The notes: a model not told the origin generated them from the letters alone. A DNA stretch of 47,069 nucleotides from Chitinophagaceae bacterium (GCA_025449935.1 JANWIJ010000005.1:1-47069); one strand, 5' to 3'. Counted from the first letter of the stretch, positions 25,675 through 36,675 are shown. Numbers and translations are program-made.

Positions 25675-26391
25675 TCAGCGCTTCAGGAATTTACCTTTCA
25701 ACAATTTCTCCATCACTTCGTCTTTGAGATTCCGGCTTACCGGTATATGCTGCTGCCCGATCCGTAAATCGTTGCCCTCAATGCTATCCACTTTGGCGGC
25801 AGCCACGATATATGATTTATGAACTTTGATAAAACGTGCAGCGGGCAAATACTCTTCCACCGATTTGAAGGTGAGGTAAGTCATGTATTTTTTTTCCCGT
25901 GTATGGATGGTAACATAATTCTGTAAAGCCTCCACGTATAATACATCGTCAAACAAGATCTTCACCACTTTATTATCCGCTTTCACAAAAAAGTAGTCGG
26001 CGGAGACCGCTTCCGCCTGGTTTTTTTCCCGGATCTCATAATACTCTTTTGCTTTCAGGGCCGCTCCCAGGAAACGTCCAAAAGAAAATGGCTTTACCAG
26101 GTAATCCAGTGCATTTACTTCAAACCCTTCCAGTGCATACTCCGGGTAAGCAGTAGTGAAAATGACCGGTGGGGCGTTTTGTAAACTTTTAAAAAAATCA
26201 ATCCCGGTTATTTTAGGCATTTGTATATCGAGAAAAAGTAATTGCTTCTCTCCTGCTTTGATTAGTTCCGCCGCCCTGAGCGGGTTGTCGAATTCCCCGG
26301 ACAGGTGAAGGAAATCCACATCGGCAATATATTCTTTCAGGCCTTTCCTGGCCAATGGTTCATCATCAATAACGATACAATTGATTTTCAT
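25675..26391 (-). CDS. LytTR-family response regulator
   Basis: A 238-residue two-component regulator. The receiver domain, residues 1-120, has IDDEP near the start, phosphoacceptor Asp55 in LLFLDIQMP, the conserved Thr in FTTAYPEYA, and Lys in LVKPFS. The LytTR DNA-binding domain spans about 132-235 (VLYVEALQNYVTIHT, then FIKVHKSYIVA). Its gene overlaps the upstream kinase gene by the 4-nt ATGA, so the two are translationally coupled and form one system. Targets are unknown. Confidence 0.95.
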   Translation of the reverse strand: MKINCIVIDDEPLARKGLKEYIADVDFLHLSGEFDNPLRAAELIKAGEKQLLFLDIQMPKITGIDFFKSLQNAPPVIFTTAYPEYALEGFEVNALDYLVKPFSFGRFLGAALKAKEYYEIREKNQAEAVSADYFFVKADNKVVKILFDDVLYVEALQNYVTIHTREKKYMTYLTFKSVEEYLPAARFIKVHKSYIVAAAKVDSIEGNDLRIGQQHIPVSRNLKDEVMEKLLKGKFLKR

Positions 26392-27416
26392 GATAACTGG
26401 AGGTTTAGGTGTACTGCGAACCTGTGCGCTGTTTCATCAATTCTCAGCTCGTGTTTACCCGGGTAGAGTAACTCCAACCTTCTTTTTACATTTACCATCC
26501 CGATGCCTCCCTTCTTTTCTGAACTGTATTGCTGTTGCTCTTTCGAATTTTCCACCGAGAAGATAAAGGATCCGTTCGACCGGCCCAGGTCCACCTTAAC
26601 AAAATTTGCACGGTCATTGTAATGAGAAATATGCTTAAAGGCATTTTCCACGAACGGAACCAGCAACAGTGGCTCAATCGAAAATCCCTTTACATCAGCC
26701 GCGCAGTTGAACTCTACCGTATATTTTTCATCTTTCCGTAATTGCTGCAGGTCCACATAGTCTTTCAGGTAATGAACCTCTTTTTCCACCGGGATCTTTT
26801 CTCCTTTTATTTCATACAGCTGGTACCGCAGCATCTCCGAAAACTTGTGCAGGGCCTGCCGTGCCTCCGTATTGTCTTTGGTAATAAGAAAATATACCGA
26901 GTTGAGGGAATTGAATAAAAAATGAGGATTGATCTGTGATTTCAGGAAATTAAGTTCCGCTTCCGCTTTTTCTTTGGCCGTTTCGGCCATCCGGTGCTGC
27001 AACCTGCCATAATCCAGCATCAGCTGGACAGCGGCACCGGCTATTACCAGGAAAAAATGAGGTAAGATATTATCGTAGAGCCGGTCCTTGAAATTTACCG
27101 CCCAGTTGTATAAGGCAGGGTTATTGAGCATACGGCCCAGGATATTCATTTTAACAATACTGCTGGCAAGGATCATCCCCACAAATAACAGTACAAACCA
27201 GAAATATTTTTTGCGGTATAGCAGCCGCGGGATCAGGATATAATTCGTAACATAGATCATTAAGGCGATATCAATAACCTTGATAACGGTAACCAGGAAA
27301 GCCATGGCGGGTGTTGGATAATCATCTACCCGGAGAAAATACCATATGCCCAGCACCAGCATCCAGAAGAAGACATGCTGCAATTTGTATTTCAAAAAAA
27401 AAGAAGCATTGTGCAT
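26388..27416 (-). CDS. LytS/YehU-type sensor histidine kinase
   Basis: A 342-residue membrane kinase. Four hydrophobic segments lie in residues 14-132, joined by short loops with no periplasmic sensor domain. The His_kinase domain carries QINPHFLFNSLNSVYFLI with phosphoacceptor His165. The HATPase region includes LLLVPFVENAFKHI (N-box) and a GIGMVNVKRRLELLYPG G-box. It is partner of the LytTR regulator with which it overlaps. The start at 27416 is preceded by TTATTTTG ending 4 nt upstream, one base off the -7 consensus, consistent with a leaderless transcript. Confidence 0.93.
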   Translation of the reverse strand: MHNASFFLKYKLQHVFFWMLVLGIWYFLRVDDYPTPAMAFLVTVIKVIDIALMIYVTNYILIPRLLYRKKYFWFVLLFVGMILASSIVKMNILGRMLNNPALYNWAVNFKDRLYDNILPHFFLVIAGAAVQLMLDYGRLQHRMAETAKEKAEAELNFLKSQINPHFLFNSLNSVYFLITKDNTEARQALHKFSEMLRYQLYEIKGEKIPVEKEVHYLKDYVDLQQLRKDEKYTVEFNCAADVKGFSIEPLLLVPFVENAFKHISHYNDRANFVKVDLGRSNGSFIFSVENSKEQQQYSSEKKGGIGMVNVKRRLELLYPGKHELRIDETAHRFAVHLNLQLS

Positions 27417-27420
27417 ACCG

Positions 27421-27428
27421 CAAAATAA
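27421..27428 (-). promoter_or_regulatory. Candidate -7 element for the kinase-regulator pair
   Basis: Reads TTATTTTG then CGGT and the ATG on the minus strand, with a mismatch only at the second base of TAnnTTTG. Same 4-nt spacing as other leaderless candidates here. Confidence 0.4.
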
Positions 27429-27593
27429 ATGTACAAATTCCCGGCGGCATAAGCGATTACATCACTGGCAGGTTTTCCCTGACCAAGCGCCCGGCAGGGG
27501 CTGACACACCTTTCATCAAGGTATTGATCCATTTGATGTAAAGTATTACGGACACAGGCAAACTTCTTTCAATTTTAGGGTAAATTAACCGTC

Positions 27594-28247
27594 ATGAAAA
27601 TACTGTCTTCACTCTTCTTATGCTGTATGGTAACGGGTACCTGCTGTTCCCAACACAACACGCAGTCAAATGCAAAAGAGAAAGAGATTCCGGTGGGTGG
27701 GTCCTGCGAAGGATGCGAGGCTGTTTATGAAAGCCCTGTTTCATTTGACCAGTTAAATGAACTGGATACGCTGCCTGACTTTAGCGACCCTGGACCTAAG
27801 ATCGAGGTCAGCGGAACCATTTATCAGCGGGATGGTAAAACTGCAGCCGCGAATGTCATACTCTATATTTATCATACAGACCAGCAGGGACTATATCCCA
27901 AAAAGGGAAATGAAAAAGGTCAGGCAAAACAACATGGCTATCTCCGTGGCTGGATTAAAACCAACGCTGCGGGGCAATACAAATTTTATACCCTGGTGCC
28001 TGCCTCCTATCCAAACAGCAATAATCCCAAACATATTCACCCGGTCATAAAAGAACCCGGCAAAACTGCCTACTGGATTGATGAGTTTGTTTTTGATGAT
28101 GATCCCTTACTTCCTGCCTCGGAAAGAAAAAGGTCAAATCCTGTTGGAGGTGGCGGGGTATTAAAAACAACCGTGAAAGACGGCATGTTGCGGGCAACGC
28201 GGGATATCGTTTTAGGCCTGAATGTAAGGGATTACCCGGTGAAATAA
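27594..28247 (+). CDS. Intradiol ring-cleavage dioxygenase-like exported protein
   Basis: A 217-residue protein of the intradiol dioxygenase fold. An N-terminal signal sequence (SLFLCCMVTGTCC) has adjacent cysteines, so it may be a lipoprotein, although the lipobox is imperfect. The beta-sandwich core shows the family's iron set: Tyr101 in QQGLYPK, Tyr139 in VPASYP, and His147 and His149 in PKHIHPVI, all four present. True catechol dioxygenases are cytosolic and act in aromatic breakdown. No aromatic genes adjoin this one, and an export signal suggests a different role, so the substrate is unknown. Confidence 0.78.
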   Translation: MKILSSLFLCCMVTGTCCSQHNTQSNAKEKEIPVGGSCEGCEAVYESPVSFDQLNELDTLPDFSDPGPKIEVSGTIYQRDGKTAAANVILYIYHTDQQGLYPKKGNEKGQAKQHGYLRGWIKTNAAGQYKFYTLVPASYPNSNNPKHIHPVIKEPGKTAYWIDEFVFDDDPLLPASERKRSNPVGGGGVLKTTVKDGMLRATRDIVLGLNVRDYPVK

Positions 28248-28285
28248 GGAAGCTTTATTAGTTACATGCAAACCAGGGGTTAAGT

Positions 28286-28762
28286 TTATTTAATATAGAA
28301 ATCCGTCTTCACCCGGTAATAGGTAACAGAACGTTCAACCAGGTTTCGGATGAGCCCGTTTACAGTGAGCCGCCACATATCTTTTTCTTTATCGAAAAAA
28401 ACTTCCAGCCTGCCTTTCGACACGCTGATATAAGAGACCTGGTCACCGGATTTAAACGAATAGGCAGCTTCCACTTCTTTCCTGCTCCTTGACCCGTCAT
28501 CAATTTCATACACTTTATTTTTCAGTCTTTTAATGTGAAAGAAAAGTGTAAAGAACTGGTCGCGTTGCTGGAACTGAACCGTCAGGTCTCCTTTCACCCG
28601 GTAAACCCTGAGGGTAACAGGTAATCCTTCTATAAAAAAGTTGTTGGAACTGACCGTATCCGTGATATAGACCGGGCAACGTTTTAGAATGGTGTCCCTC
28701 GTTTCCTGTGCTGAAACAACAACAGAGAAGACAGAAAGCAAAAGGATGAAAAGAATCCGCAT
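28286..28762 (-). CDS. Small exported protein of unknown function
   Basis: About 158 residues when started at the ATG at 28762. That gives a signal peptide, RILFILLLSVFSVVVSAQ, whereas an upstream in-frame start at 28804 puts an unlikely extra segment before it. The mature part is beta-rich with many charged residues (VYRVKGDLTVQFQQR, YEIDDGSRSRKEVEAAY). I recognise no domain. A promoter-like TATTTTTT lies about 25 nt upstream, a weak match. Its neighbours are unrelated. Confidence 0.6.
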   Translation of the reverse strand: MRILFILLLSVFSVVVSAQETRDTILKRCPVYITDTVSSNNFFIEGLPVTLRVYRVKGDLTVQFQQRDQFFTLFFHIKRLKNKVYEIDDGSRSRKEVEAAYSFKSGDQVSYISVSKGRLEVFFDKEKDMWRLTVNGLIRNLVERSVTYYRVKTDFYIK

Positions 28763-28826
28763 GGAAGAAAGGTTTAAACGGAAAAAATACAAATATTTGA
28801 TCACAATTCAGCGTCGCGCATTGTTT

Positions 28827-29483
28827 TCATTTAATCCCAGCCCGTTCGCCAAACAAAATACTTCCTATCCGGACCATCGTGCTGCCCTCTTCAGCCGCGA
28901 TCCCGTAATCCGCACTCATGCCCATGGAGAGAATCCTGAAGGATGGCTGCTGATCAAAAAGCGCTCTCAATACCCGGAATTCGTTCCTGATTTTTGTGGG
29001 ATCCGGTGTGAAACTGGCCATTCCCATCAGGCCAACCACCCGGGCATGTGCCAGGGGATTTCTTTCCAGTTCTTTTAATATTTCACCGAGTTCATTTTTG
29101 TCAAATCCAAATTTGGTTTCTTCCTCTGCGATATGTACCTGGAGCAGGCAATCAATAACCCGTTGGTTTTTTTCGGCCTGCTTGTTTATTTCCTGTAATA
29201 ATTTCAGACTGTCGGCTCCATGGATCAGTTGCACAAAAGGCGCAATGAATTTTACTTTGTTGCTTTGGAGGTGACCGATGAAATGCCACCTGATATCACC
29301 GGGAAGTGTGGCGGCTTTATCCTTTAATTCCTGCACATAATTCTCGCCGAAGTCCCGGTGACCTGCGCGGTATAATTCAAGAATAGCTTCCGGGGATTTC
29401 GTTTTAGAAACGGCAACCAGCGTGATTTTTTTTGCATCAAGCTCTTTCCTGATCGTATGGTAAGCTTCTATGTTAACCGGCAT
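28827..29483 (-). CDS. yggS: YggS-family PLP homeostasis protein
   Basis: A 218-residue PLP-binding protein (PLPBP/YggS), a fold-type III TIM barrel without known catalytic activity that buffers pyridoxal phosphate. The Schiff-base Lys27 lies in LVAVSKTKS. Other signatures are GENYVQELKDK, WHFIGHLQSNK, LLQVHIAEEETKFG, GLMGMASF and LSMGMSADYGIAAEEGST, which binds the phosphate. Its ATG at 29483 is preceded by TAATTTTG ending 4 nt upstream, and an 11-bp palindrome lies in the promoter spacer. Confidence 0.95.
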   Translation of the reverse strand: MPVNIEAYHTIRKELDAKKITLVAVSKTKSPEAILELYRAGHRDFGENYVQELKDKAATLPGDIRWHFIGHLQSNKVKFIAPFVQLIHGADSLKLLQEINKQAEKNQRVIDCLLQVHIAEEETKFGFDKNELGEILKELERNPLAHARVVGLMGMASFTPDPTKIRNEFRVLRALFDQQPSFRILSMGMSADYGIAAEEGSTMVRIGSILFGERAGIK

Positions 29484-29487
29484 GCAG

Positions 29488-29495
29488 CAAAATTA
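29488..29495 (-). promoter_or_regulatory. -7 element for yggS
   Basis: Reads TAATTTTG then CTGC and the ATG on the minus strand, a perfect TAnnTTTGC. A TTG lies 16 nt upstream at 29514-29512. Confidence 0.62.
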
Positions 29496-29500
29496 AAAAC

Positions 29501-29511
29501 CCGCCAGGCGG
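29501..29511. repeat. Operator-like palindrome inside the yggS promoter
   Basis: CCGCC-A-GGCGG, a perfect 5-bp inverted repeat around one base, lies in the 16-nt spacer between the TTG and TAATTTTG of the yggS promoter. This is the position expected for a repressor site. Confidence 0.35.
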
Positions 29512-29583
29512 CAATGATTGGGAATAAGGTGCTCCTTAAGCAGCAGAATCATTCACTTATTTTTACTTTCCCACCTTAACCAA

Positions 29584-30738
29584 TTACCTCAATATACTCC
29601 TGCTGATCACAATCCGCTGCACTTCGCTGGTACCTTCATATATCTGGGTGATCTTGGCATCCCTCATCAGCCGCTCCACGTGGTATTCTTTTACAAAGCC
29701 ATAGCCCCCATGCACCTGCACTGCTTCTACGGTAGTCCACATGGCTGTTTCAGATGCAAATACTTTAGCCATGGAAGAACTTAGTGTATAATCGATGTTA
29801 TTATCTTTTTCCCAGGCGGCTTTCAGGCATAACAGGCGGGAGGCTTCTATCCGCGTGGCCATATCAGCTAATTTAAATGCAATGGCCTGGTGATTCATGA
29901 TCTCCGTTCCAAAAGCCTTGCGGGTCTTGGAATATTCTTTTGCCAGTTCGTAAGCACCGCTGGCAATACCCAATGCCTGTGAAGCGATTCCAATTCTTCC
30001 TCCTGCCAGTGTTTTCATCGCGAATTTGAATCCAAAACCGTCATCACCGATCCGGTTTGCTTTGGGAACTTTAACATCATTGAACATGACGGTATGCGTA
30101 TCACTTCCGCGGATGCCCAGTTTATTTTCCTTGGCAGCCACCACCACGCCGGGCCAGTCTTTCTCAACAATCAGCGTATTTATTCCTCTTGATGCTTTTG
30201 AAGGGTCAGTCTGGGCCATGACCAGGTAAACAGAGGCCGTACCGCCATTGGTGATCCAGTTCTTGGTTCCGTTCAATAAATAATAATCGCCTTTGTCTTC
30301 TGCGGTTGTCCGTTGAGAGGTTGCGTCACTCCCGGCTTCCGGCTCACTCAACATAAATGCACCGATATATAACTCCCCGTTCTTTTTTCCCTGTGCCAGG
30401 GGTGTCAGGTATTTTTGTTTCTGATCTTCACTGCCATATTGCTGTAAACCATAACATACCAGGCTGTTATTTACACTCATTACCACGCTGACACTGGCGT
30501 CGATCTTTGAAATCTCTTCCATGGCCAGCACATAACTAACTGTATCCATCCCCGCGCCACCATACTTTGGGTCCACCATCATACCTAAAAAGCCGAGATC
30601 GGCCAGTTTCATCACCTGTTCCTTTGGAAATTGCTGCTTTTCGTCTCTTTCTATCACACCCGGCAAACATTCATTACGGGCAAAATCCCTGGCAGCCTGT
30701 TGAATCATCAGTTGCTCTTCATTCAATTGGAATAGCAT
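29584..30738 (-). CDS. Acyl-CoA dehydrogenase
   Basis: A 384-residue FAD-dependent acyl-CoA dehydrogenase of the short/branched-chain type, catalysing alpha,beta-oxidation of acyl-CoA with electrons passed to ETF. Visible are MLSEPEAGSDA, ITNGGTASVYLVMA, RIGIASQALGIA, QVHGGYGFVKEYHVERLMRD and the catalytic Glu in ITQIYEGTSEVQR near the C-terminus. I use the ATG at 30738 because an upstream frame to 30834 adds residues before the family's LNEEQLMIQQAARDF start. A TATCTTTGC promoter word fits this start. Confidence 0.94.
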   Translation of the reverse strand: MLFQLNEEQLMIQQAARDFARNECLPGVIERDEKQQFPKEQVMKLADLGFLGMMVDPKYGGAGMDTVSYVLAMEEISKIDASVSVVMSVNNSLVCYGLQQYGSEDQKQKYLTPLAQGKKNGELYIGAFMLSEPEAGSDATSQRTTAEDKGDYYLLNGTKNWITNGGTASVYLVMAQTDPSKASRGINTLIVEKDWPGVVVAAKENKLGIRGSDTHTVMFNDVKVPKANRIGDDGFGFKFAMKTLAGGRIGIASQALGIASGAYELAKEYSKTRKAFGTEIMNHQAIAFKLADMATRIEASRLLCLKAAWEKDNNIDYTLSSSMAKVFASETAMWTTVEAVQVHGGYGFVKEYHVERLMRDAKITQIYEGTSEVQRIVISRSILR

Positions 30739-30762
30739 ATAATAAAACTCATTTATGTGCGG

Positions 30763-30770
30763 CAAAGATA
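30763..30770 (-). promoter_or_regulatory. -7 element for the acyl-CoA dehydrogenase gene
   Basis: Reads TATCTTTG, followed by C, on the minus strand. It ends 24 nt before the ATG at 30738, and a TTG lies 16 nt upstream of it. Confidence 0.6.
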
Positions 30771-30860
30771 AGGGCAAACATTTGGGCAAAATGAAAAACA
30801 ACCCGCCCCCGGAGGTCGATATTCTCTTTACCAAAGCCTGTTTCTGTGACGTTTTTGACT

Positions 30861-30868
30861 TAACTTTG
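30861..30868 (+). promoter_or_regulatory. -7 element for ccmEF
   Basis: TAACTTTG, followed by C, matches TAnnTTTG and ends 19 nt before the ccmE ATG. A convincing -33 TTG is not seen. Confidence 0.6.
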
Positions 30869-30887
30869 CATCCGCAAACTTCCGTTT

Positions 30888-31337
30888 ATGAAAAAGATAC
30901 ATATTGCACTTTTGGTGTTAATTGCCGGGGCGATCGGGGTATTACTCACCTTCCTGAAAACGGCCAGCACCTACGACACCATTGATACAGCTATCGCCAA
31001 ACCGGGGAAATTTGTACACCTGATGGCGCGGCTTGACAAATCACAACCGGTGGAATATGATGCGATAAAAAATCCCAATTACCTAACCTTTACCGCCATT
31101 GATACATTGGGAAAATCTGTAAAAGTTGTTTACCATAATGCCAAGCCGGACAATTTCGAAATCAGCGAGCGGCTGGTACTGAAAGGTAAATACCAGGACG
31201 GAAAGTTTGAATGCAAGGATATCCAAACCAAATGCCCGTCGAAATATAAGGAAGAAATGAAAATCACAGACAAGAATACGCCGGGAACTTCGATCGCCAA
31301 TCCGGAGCCAACCAATTCAGCAGAAAAAAAATATTAA
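30888..31337 (+). CDS. ccmE: Cytochrome c maturation heme chaperone CcmE (CxxxY type)
   Basis: CcmE carries heme to CcmF in the periplasm during cytochrome c maturation. The 149-residue protein has a single N-terminal anchor (residues 4-21, IHIALLVLIAGAIGVLLT) and then an OB-fold domain. The heme-binding residue of E. coli CcmE is His in HxxxY. Here the aligned motif is CPSKY, with Cys116 and Tyr120, the rarer CxxxY variant. A Pro/Asn-rich tail follows. ccmF begins 6 nt after the stop, so the genes are coupled. ccmABCD are not present nearby. Confidence 0.88.
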   Translation: MKKIHIALLVLIAGAIGVLLTFLKTASTYDTIDTAIAKPGKFVHLMARLDKSQPVEYDAIKNPNYLTFTAIDTLGKSVKVVYHNAKPDNFEISERLVLKGKYQDGKFECKDIQTKCPSKYKEEMKITDKNTPGTSIANPEPTNSAEKKY

Positions 31338-31343
31338 CCCGGA

Positions 31344-33809
<2,466 letters not shown>

Positions 33810-33838
33810 ATTTAGCTTTTTCCAAACAGCATCCTGGT

Positions 33839-33847
33839 TAGCTTTGC
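33839..33847 (+). promoter_or_regulatory. Upstream -7 candidate for the DUF4294 gene
   Basis: TAGCTTTGC is a perfect TAnnTTTG plus C, 49 nt before the ATG at 33895. Confidence 0.45.
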
Positions 33848-33879
33848 TGTCTGGCATATGAAATGCCGCCCCAGTTTTC

Positions 33880-33887
33880 TAATTTTG
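33880..33887 (+). promoter_or_regulatory. Proximal -7 candidate for the DUF4294 gene
   Basis: TAATTTTG, followed by C, ends 7 nt before the ATG at 33895, which would give a leaderless transcript. It lies downstream of the 33839 element, so two promoters may serve this gene. Confidence 0.5.
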
Positions 33888-33894
33888 CTTTTCC

Positions 33895-34602
33895 ATGATT
33901 TGTTCAAGGCCAGGTCATAGACAATTCAAACTCATACTGCTCCTTATTTTTTGGGCAGGAAATGGCCTGTTTGCCCAGGTGGAGTTGCCCCCGCCGGTTA
34001 CAGATTCCAACCAGGTGGCACTCCAGTACATGAAAGAACAGCGTAAGAAATGGGGACCTAACGATACGATCATTGTTCCCGCCGTCTGGTACCAGAACGA
34101 AATAGTGAATTACAAGGAAATGGAGATGGTGTGGATCTCCAAATTATCGCCAGATAAACTGGCTAAATACATACAGGAGTGGACAAGGCTTCGGAATGCA
34201 GTATACGTGACTTATCCTTATGCAAGAATCGCGGGCGGAACGATCAATGATATTAATACCAACCTTAACAACGTAGACTCCAAAAAAGAAAGAAAGAAAT
34301 ATATCAAATCCAGAGAGAAGGAGTTGAAGACCCAGTTCAGTGAGCCGCTTTCGGATTTGTCAGTCTACCAGGGTAAGATTTTAATGAAACTGATCAACAG
34401 GCAAACGGGCAACAACTGCTACGAGATCATCAAAGAATACAAAGGCGGTGTCAATGCGAGGTTTTACCAGACAGTTGCCTGGTTTGTGGGTGGCAACCTG
34501 AAACAGGAATGGGATCTCAAAGTAAATAAACTCGACAGGGACATTGAGAGTATCGTAAAAGAAATTGACGGATCCTGGTATAATAATACTTACCGCAGGT
34601 AA
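33895..34602 (+). CDS. DUF4294 domain protein, exported
   Basis: A 235-residue protein with an N-terminal hydrophobic segment (KLILLLIFWAGNGLFAQ) that looks like a signal peptide. The DUF4294 region, residues about 60-220, includes TRLRNAVYVTYPYARIAGG, KSREKELKTQF and SVYQGKILMKLINRQTG. The family is restricted to Bacteroidota as far as I know and has no assigned function. Two -7 promoter words lie upstream. The end is 115 nt before bshB1 on the same strand. Confidence 0.82.
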   Translation: MICSRPGHRQFKLILLLIFWAGNGLFAQVELPPPVTDSNQVALQYMKEQRKKWGPNDTIIVPAVWYQNEIVNYKEMEMVWISKLSPDKLAKYIQEWTRLRNAVYVTYPYARIAGGTINDINTNLNNVDSKKERKKYIKSREKELKTQFSEPLSDLSVYQGKILMKLINRQTGNNCYEIIKEYKGGVNARFYQTVAWFVGGNLKQEWDLKVNKLDRDIESIVKEIDGSWYNNTYRR

Positions 34603-34717
34603 TGGTGATGTTAGCTGCTGCATCCATTGTTTTTTCTCTTCCCTATCTTTATTCTCTAAAAATTTTTCGTCAGCTGTTTGTCGCCGGCAGTTCAGCCCTC
34701 AAAAACCCGTAAAAAAA

Positions 34718-35455
34718 ATGAAACTTGATATTCTCGCAATAGGTGCTCACCCGGATGATGTAGAGCTGGGTTGTTCCGGAACCATTATTAATGAACTGAG
34801 ATCCGGGAAAAAAGTCGGTATTGCAGATCTTACCCAGGGAGAACTGGGTACCCGGGGAACGATTGAAAGCCGGTACCAGGAATCGGCAAATGCGTCGATG
34901 ATCATGGGTGTCCAGGTCAGGGAAAATTTGAAAATGCGGGACGGCTTTTTTGAAAACAATGAAGAAAATAAGTTAAAGATTATTGCGGCGGTTCGTAAGT
35001 ACCAGCCGGATATTGTGCTTGCCAACGTGCTGCATGACCGGCATCCTGATCATGGCCGCGCGGGTCATTTGATTGCCGAAAGTTGTTTTCTTTCCGGGCT
35101 GGCCAAAATAGAAACAAAGGATGAGGCCGGCCGGCCCCAGCAAAAATGGAGGCCATCGTACGTATTGCATTACATACAGGACTGGTATCATGAGCCCGAC
35201 CTGCTGATTGATATCAGTGACGTCTTCGCACAACGGATGAAAGCCATTGAAGCCTACAGCACCCAGTTTCATACGTCGGGAGAAAGCAACAGCGGGCCCC
35301 AGACCTATATTTCCACACCCGATTTCCTGGAAAGTGTTATCGCCCGGGCAAGAATGTTCGGGAAACGCATTGGCGTAAAGTACGCCGAAGGATTTATCAG
35401 TGAAAAGAAGATCGGTCTAAGCAGTCTTGATGCATTGATACAGAACGAAACATAA
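34718..35455 (+). CDS. bshB1: Bacillithiol biosynthesis deacetylase BshB1
   Basis: BshB1 deacetylates GlcNAc-malate, the second step of bacillithiol synthesis. The 245-residue protein has the PIG-L-type metal site: His11-Pro-Asp13-Asp14 in AIGAHPDDVELG and His109-x-x-His112 in HDRHPDHGRAG. It also has the BshB1 marker TQGELGTRGT. I use the ATG at 34718, preceded by an A-rich run. A longer frame from 34565 overlaps the DUF4294 gene. A TATCTTTA word at 34644-34651 is a possible promoter. The YfiT/BstA-like gene near the end of the window may use the product. Confidence 0.93.
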   Translation: MKLDILAIGAHPDDVELGCSGTIINELRSGKKVGIADLTQGELGTRGTIESRYQESANASMIMGVQVRENLKMRDGFFENNEENKLKIIAAVRKYQPDIVLANVLHDRHPDHGRAGHLIAESCFLSGLAKIETKDEAGRPQQKWRPSYVLHYIQDWYHEPDLLIDISDVFAQRMKAIEAYSTQFHTSGESNSGPQTYISTPDFLESVIARARMFGKRIGVKYAEGFISEKKIGLSSLDALIQNET

Positions 35456-35556
35456 CGTTTGTTTGTATGAATGCCCGCTAAAAGTTAAACAAAACCCATC
35501 CTTTGGGAATGGGGCCATTGTGCATTACTTATAAGGTAAATGTGGGATTAAAAGGC

Positions 35557-35564
35557 TACCTTTG
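35557..35564 (+). promoter_or_regulatory. -7 element for the desaturase gene
   Basis: TACCTTTG, followed by C, lies 22 nt before the ATG at 35587. It sits inside the longer open frame that begins at 35503, which argues against the longer start. Confidence 0.6.
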
Positions 35565-35586
35565 CGAATTGAAAAACTTCAGCACA

Positions 35587-36654
35587 ATGGCAGTTCCCAA
35601 GTTCTCACCTACTTCCCAGTCCTTTCATGGTGAATTAAAAAAGAGGATCAGTGAGTATTTTAAGCAGGCGGGAAAATCTTCTACCGGAAATTTTCATTTA
35701 TATTTCAAAGCAATAATACTGGTAATCAGTTTTCTTTTTGTTTATACCCACCTCGTGTTCTTTACCCCTGTTACCTGGCTGGCGCTCACGGAATGTATTG
35801 TACTGGGAGGACTAACTGCCGCGATAGGCTTCAACGTGATGCACGATGGTATGCATGGAAGTTTCAGCCGCTACAAATGGGTAAATGAACTCGCAGGTCT
35901 TTCGTTGAATTTTTTGGGGGCGAATAATTTCATGTGGCGTTCAAAACATAATATCATTCACCACACTTACACCAACATTGAAGGTATTGATGATGATATT
36001 GAAGCCAAACCTTTACTCCGTCTTTGCGAGACACAGAAATACTATAAAATTCACCGTTTCCAGCACTGGTATTTCTGGGCCGCCTATTCATTGCTTTATA
36101 TCTGGTGGGTTTTCTTTACCGATTATAAAAAATATTTTCTCGGCCGGATTGGTCCAACCCCATTGAAAAAAATGAGCGTTTCGGATCATATTTCATTCTG
36201 GGGCTTTAAGTTATTGCATGCTTTTATTTTCATGGCGGTACCCATTTACACTGTCGGTTTTTCCACCTGGTTAATCGGGTTCCTGGTCTATGGCATGTTT
36301 GCCGGTTTTGTTTTAAGTATCGTTTTTCAGCTGGCGCATACAGTAGAACATACGCACTTCCCCCGGGTAAGTACAGAAACAGGAAGAATGGAAGACGAAT
36401 GGGCTGTACACCAGTTAAAAACCACGGCGAATTTCGCTACCCGCAACCGGTTCATCTCCTGGTGGGTTGGCGGATTAAATTTCCAGGTAGAGCACCATCT
36501 TTTTCCCAGGATATCGCATGTTCACTATCCTGCCATCAGCAAGATCATTAAGAAGGCCTGCCAGGATTTTGGTATGCCCTATATTGAATATCCAAAAATG
36601 AGAGGCGCCGTTATTTCTCACGTAAGTCACCTGAAGCACCTCAGCCGCAAATAA
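35587..36654 (+). CDS. Membrane fatty acid desaturase (acyl-lipid/front-end type)
   Basis: A 355-residue di-iron membrane desaturase. The three histidine boxes are HDGMH at 86-90, HNIIHH at 121-126 and QVEHHLFP at about 300-307. The Gln in the third box is characteristic of front-end or delta-6-like desaturases, though no cytochrome b5 domain is present. Four to six hydrophobic segments surround the boxes (LVISFLFVYTHLVFF, VFFTDYKKYFLG and others). The start at 35587 was chosen over 35503 because the promoter word lies within the extra stretch. A terminator follows. Confidence 0.9.
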   Translation: MAVPKFSPTSQSFHGELKKRISEYFKQAGKSSTGNFHLYFKAIILVISFLFVYTHLVFFTPVTWLALTECIVLGGLTAAIGFNVMHDGMHGSFSRYKWVNELAGLSLNFLGANNFMWRSKHNIIHHTYTNIEGIDDDIEAKPLLRLCETQKYYKIHRFQHWYFWAAYSLLYIWWVFFTDYKKYFLGRIGPTPLKKMSVSDHISFWGFKLLHAFIFMAVPIYTVGFSTWLIGFLVYGMFAGFVLSIVFQLAHTVEHTHFPRVSTETGRMEDEWAVHQLKTTANFATRNRFISWWVGGLNFQVEHHLFPRISHVHYPAISKIIKKACQDFGMPYIEYPKMRGAVISHVSHLKHLSRK

Positions 36655-36675
36655 ATAACTCGTCTTAAGAAATCA

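Noticed and set aside
35503-35586. An N-terminal extension of the desaturase
   Set aside because: A good -7 word, TACCTTTG, lies inside it and the residues do not resemble the family's start.
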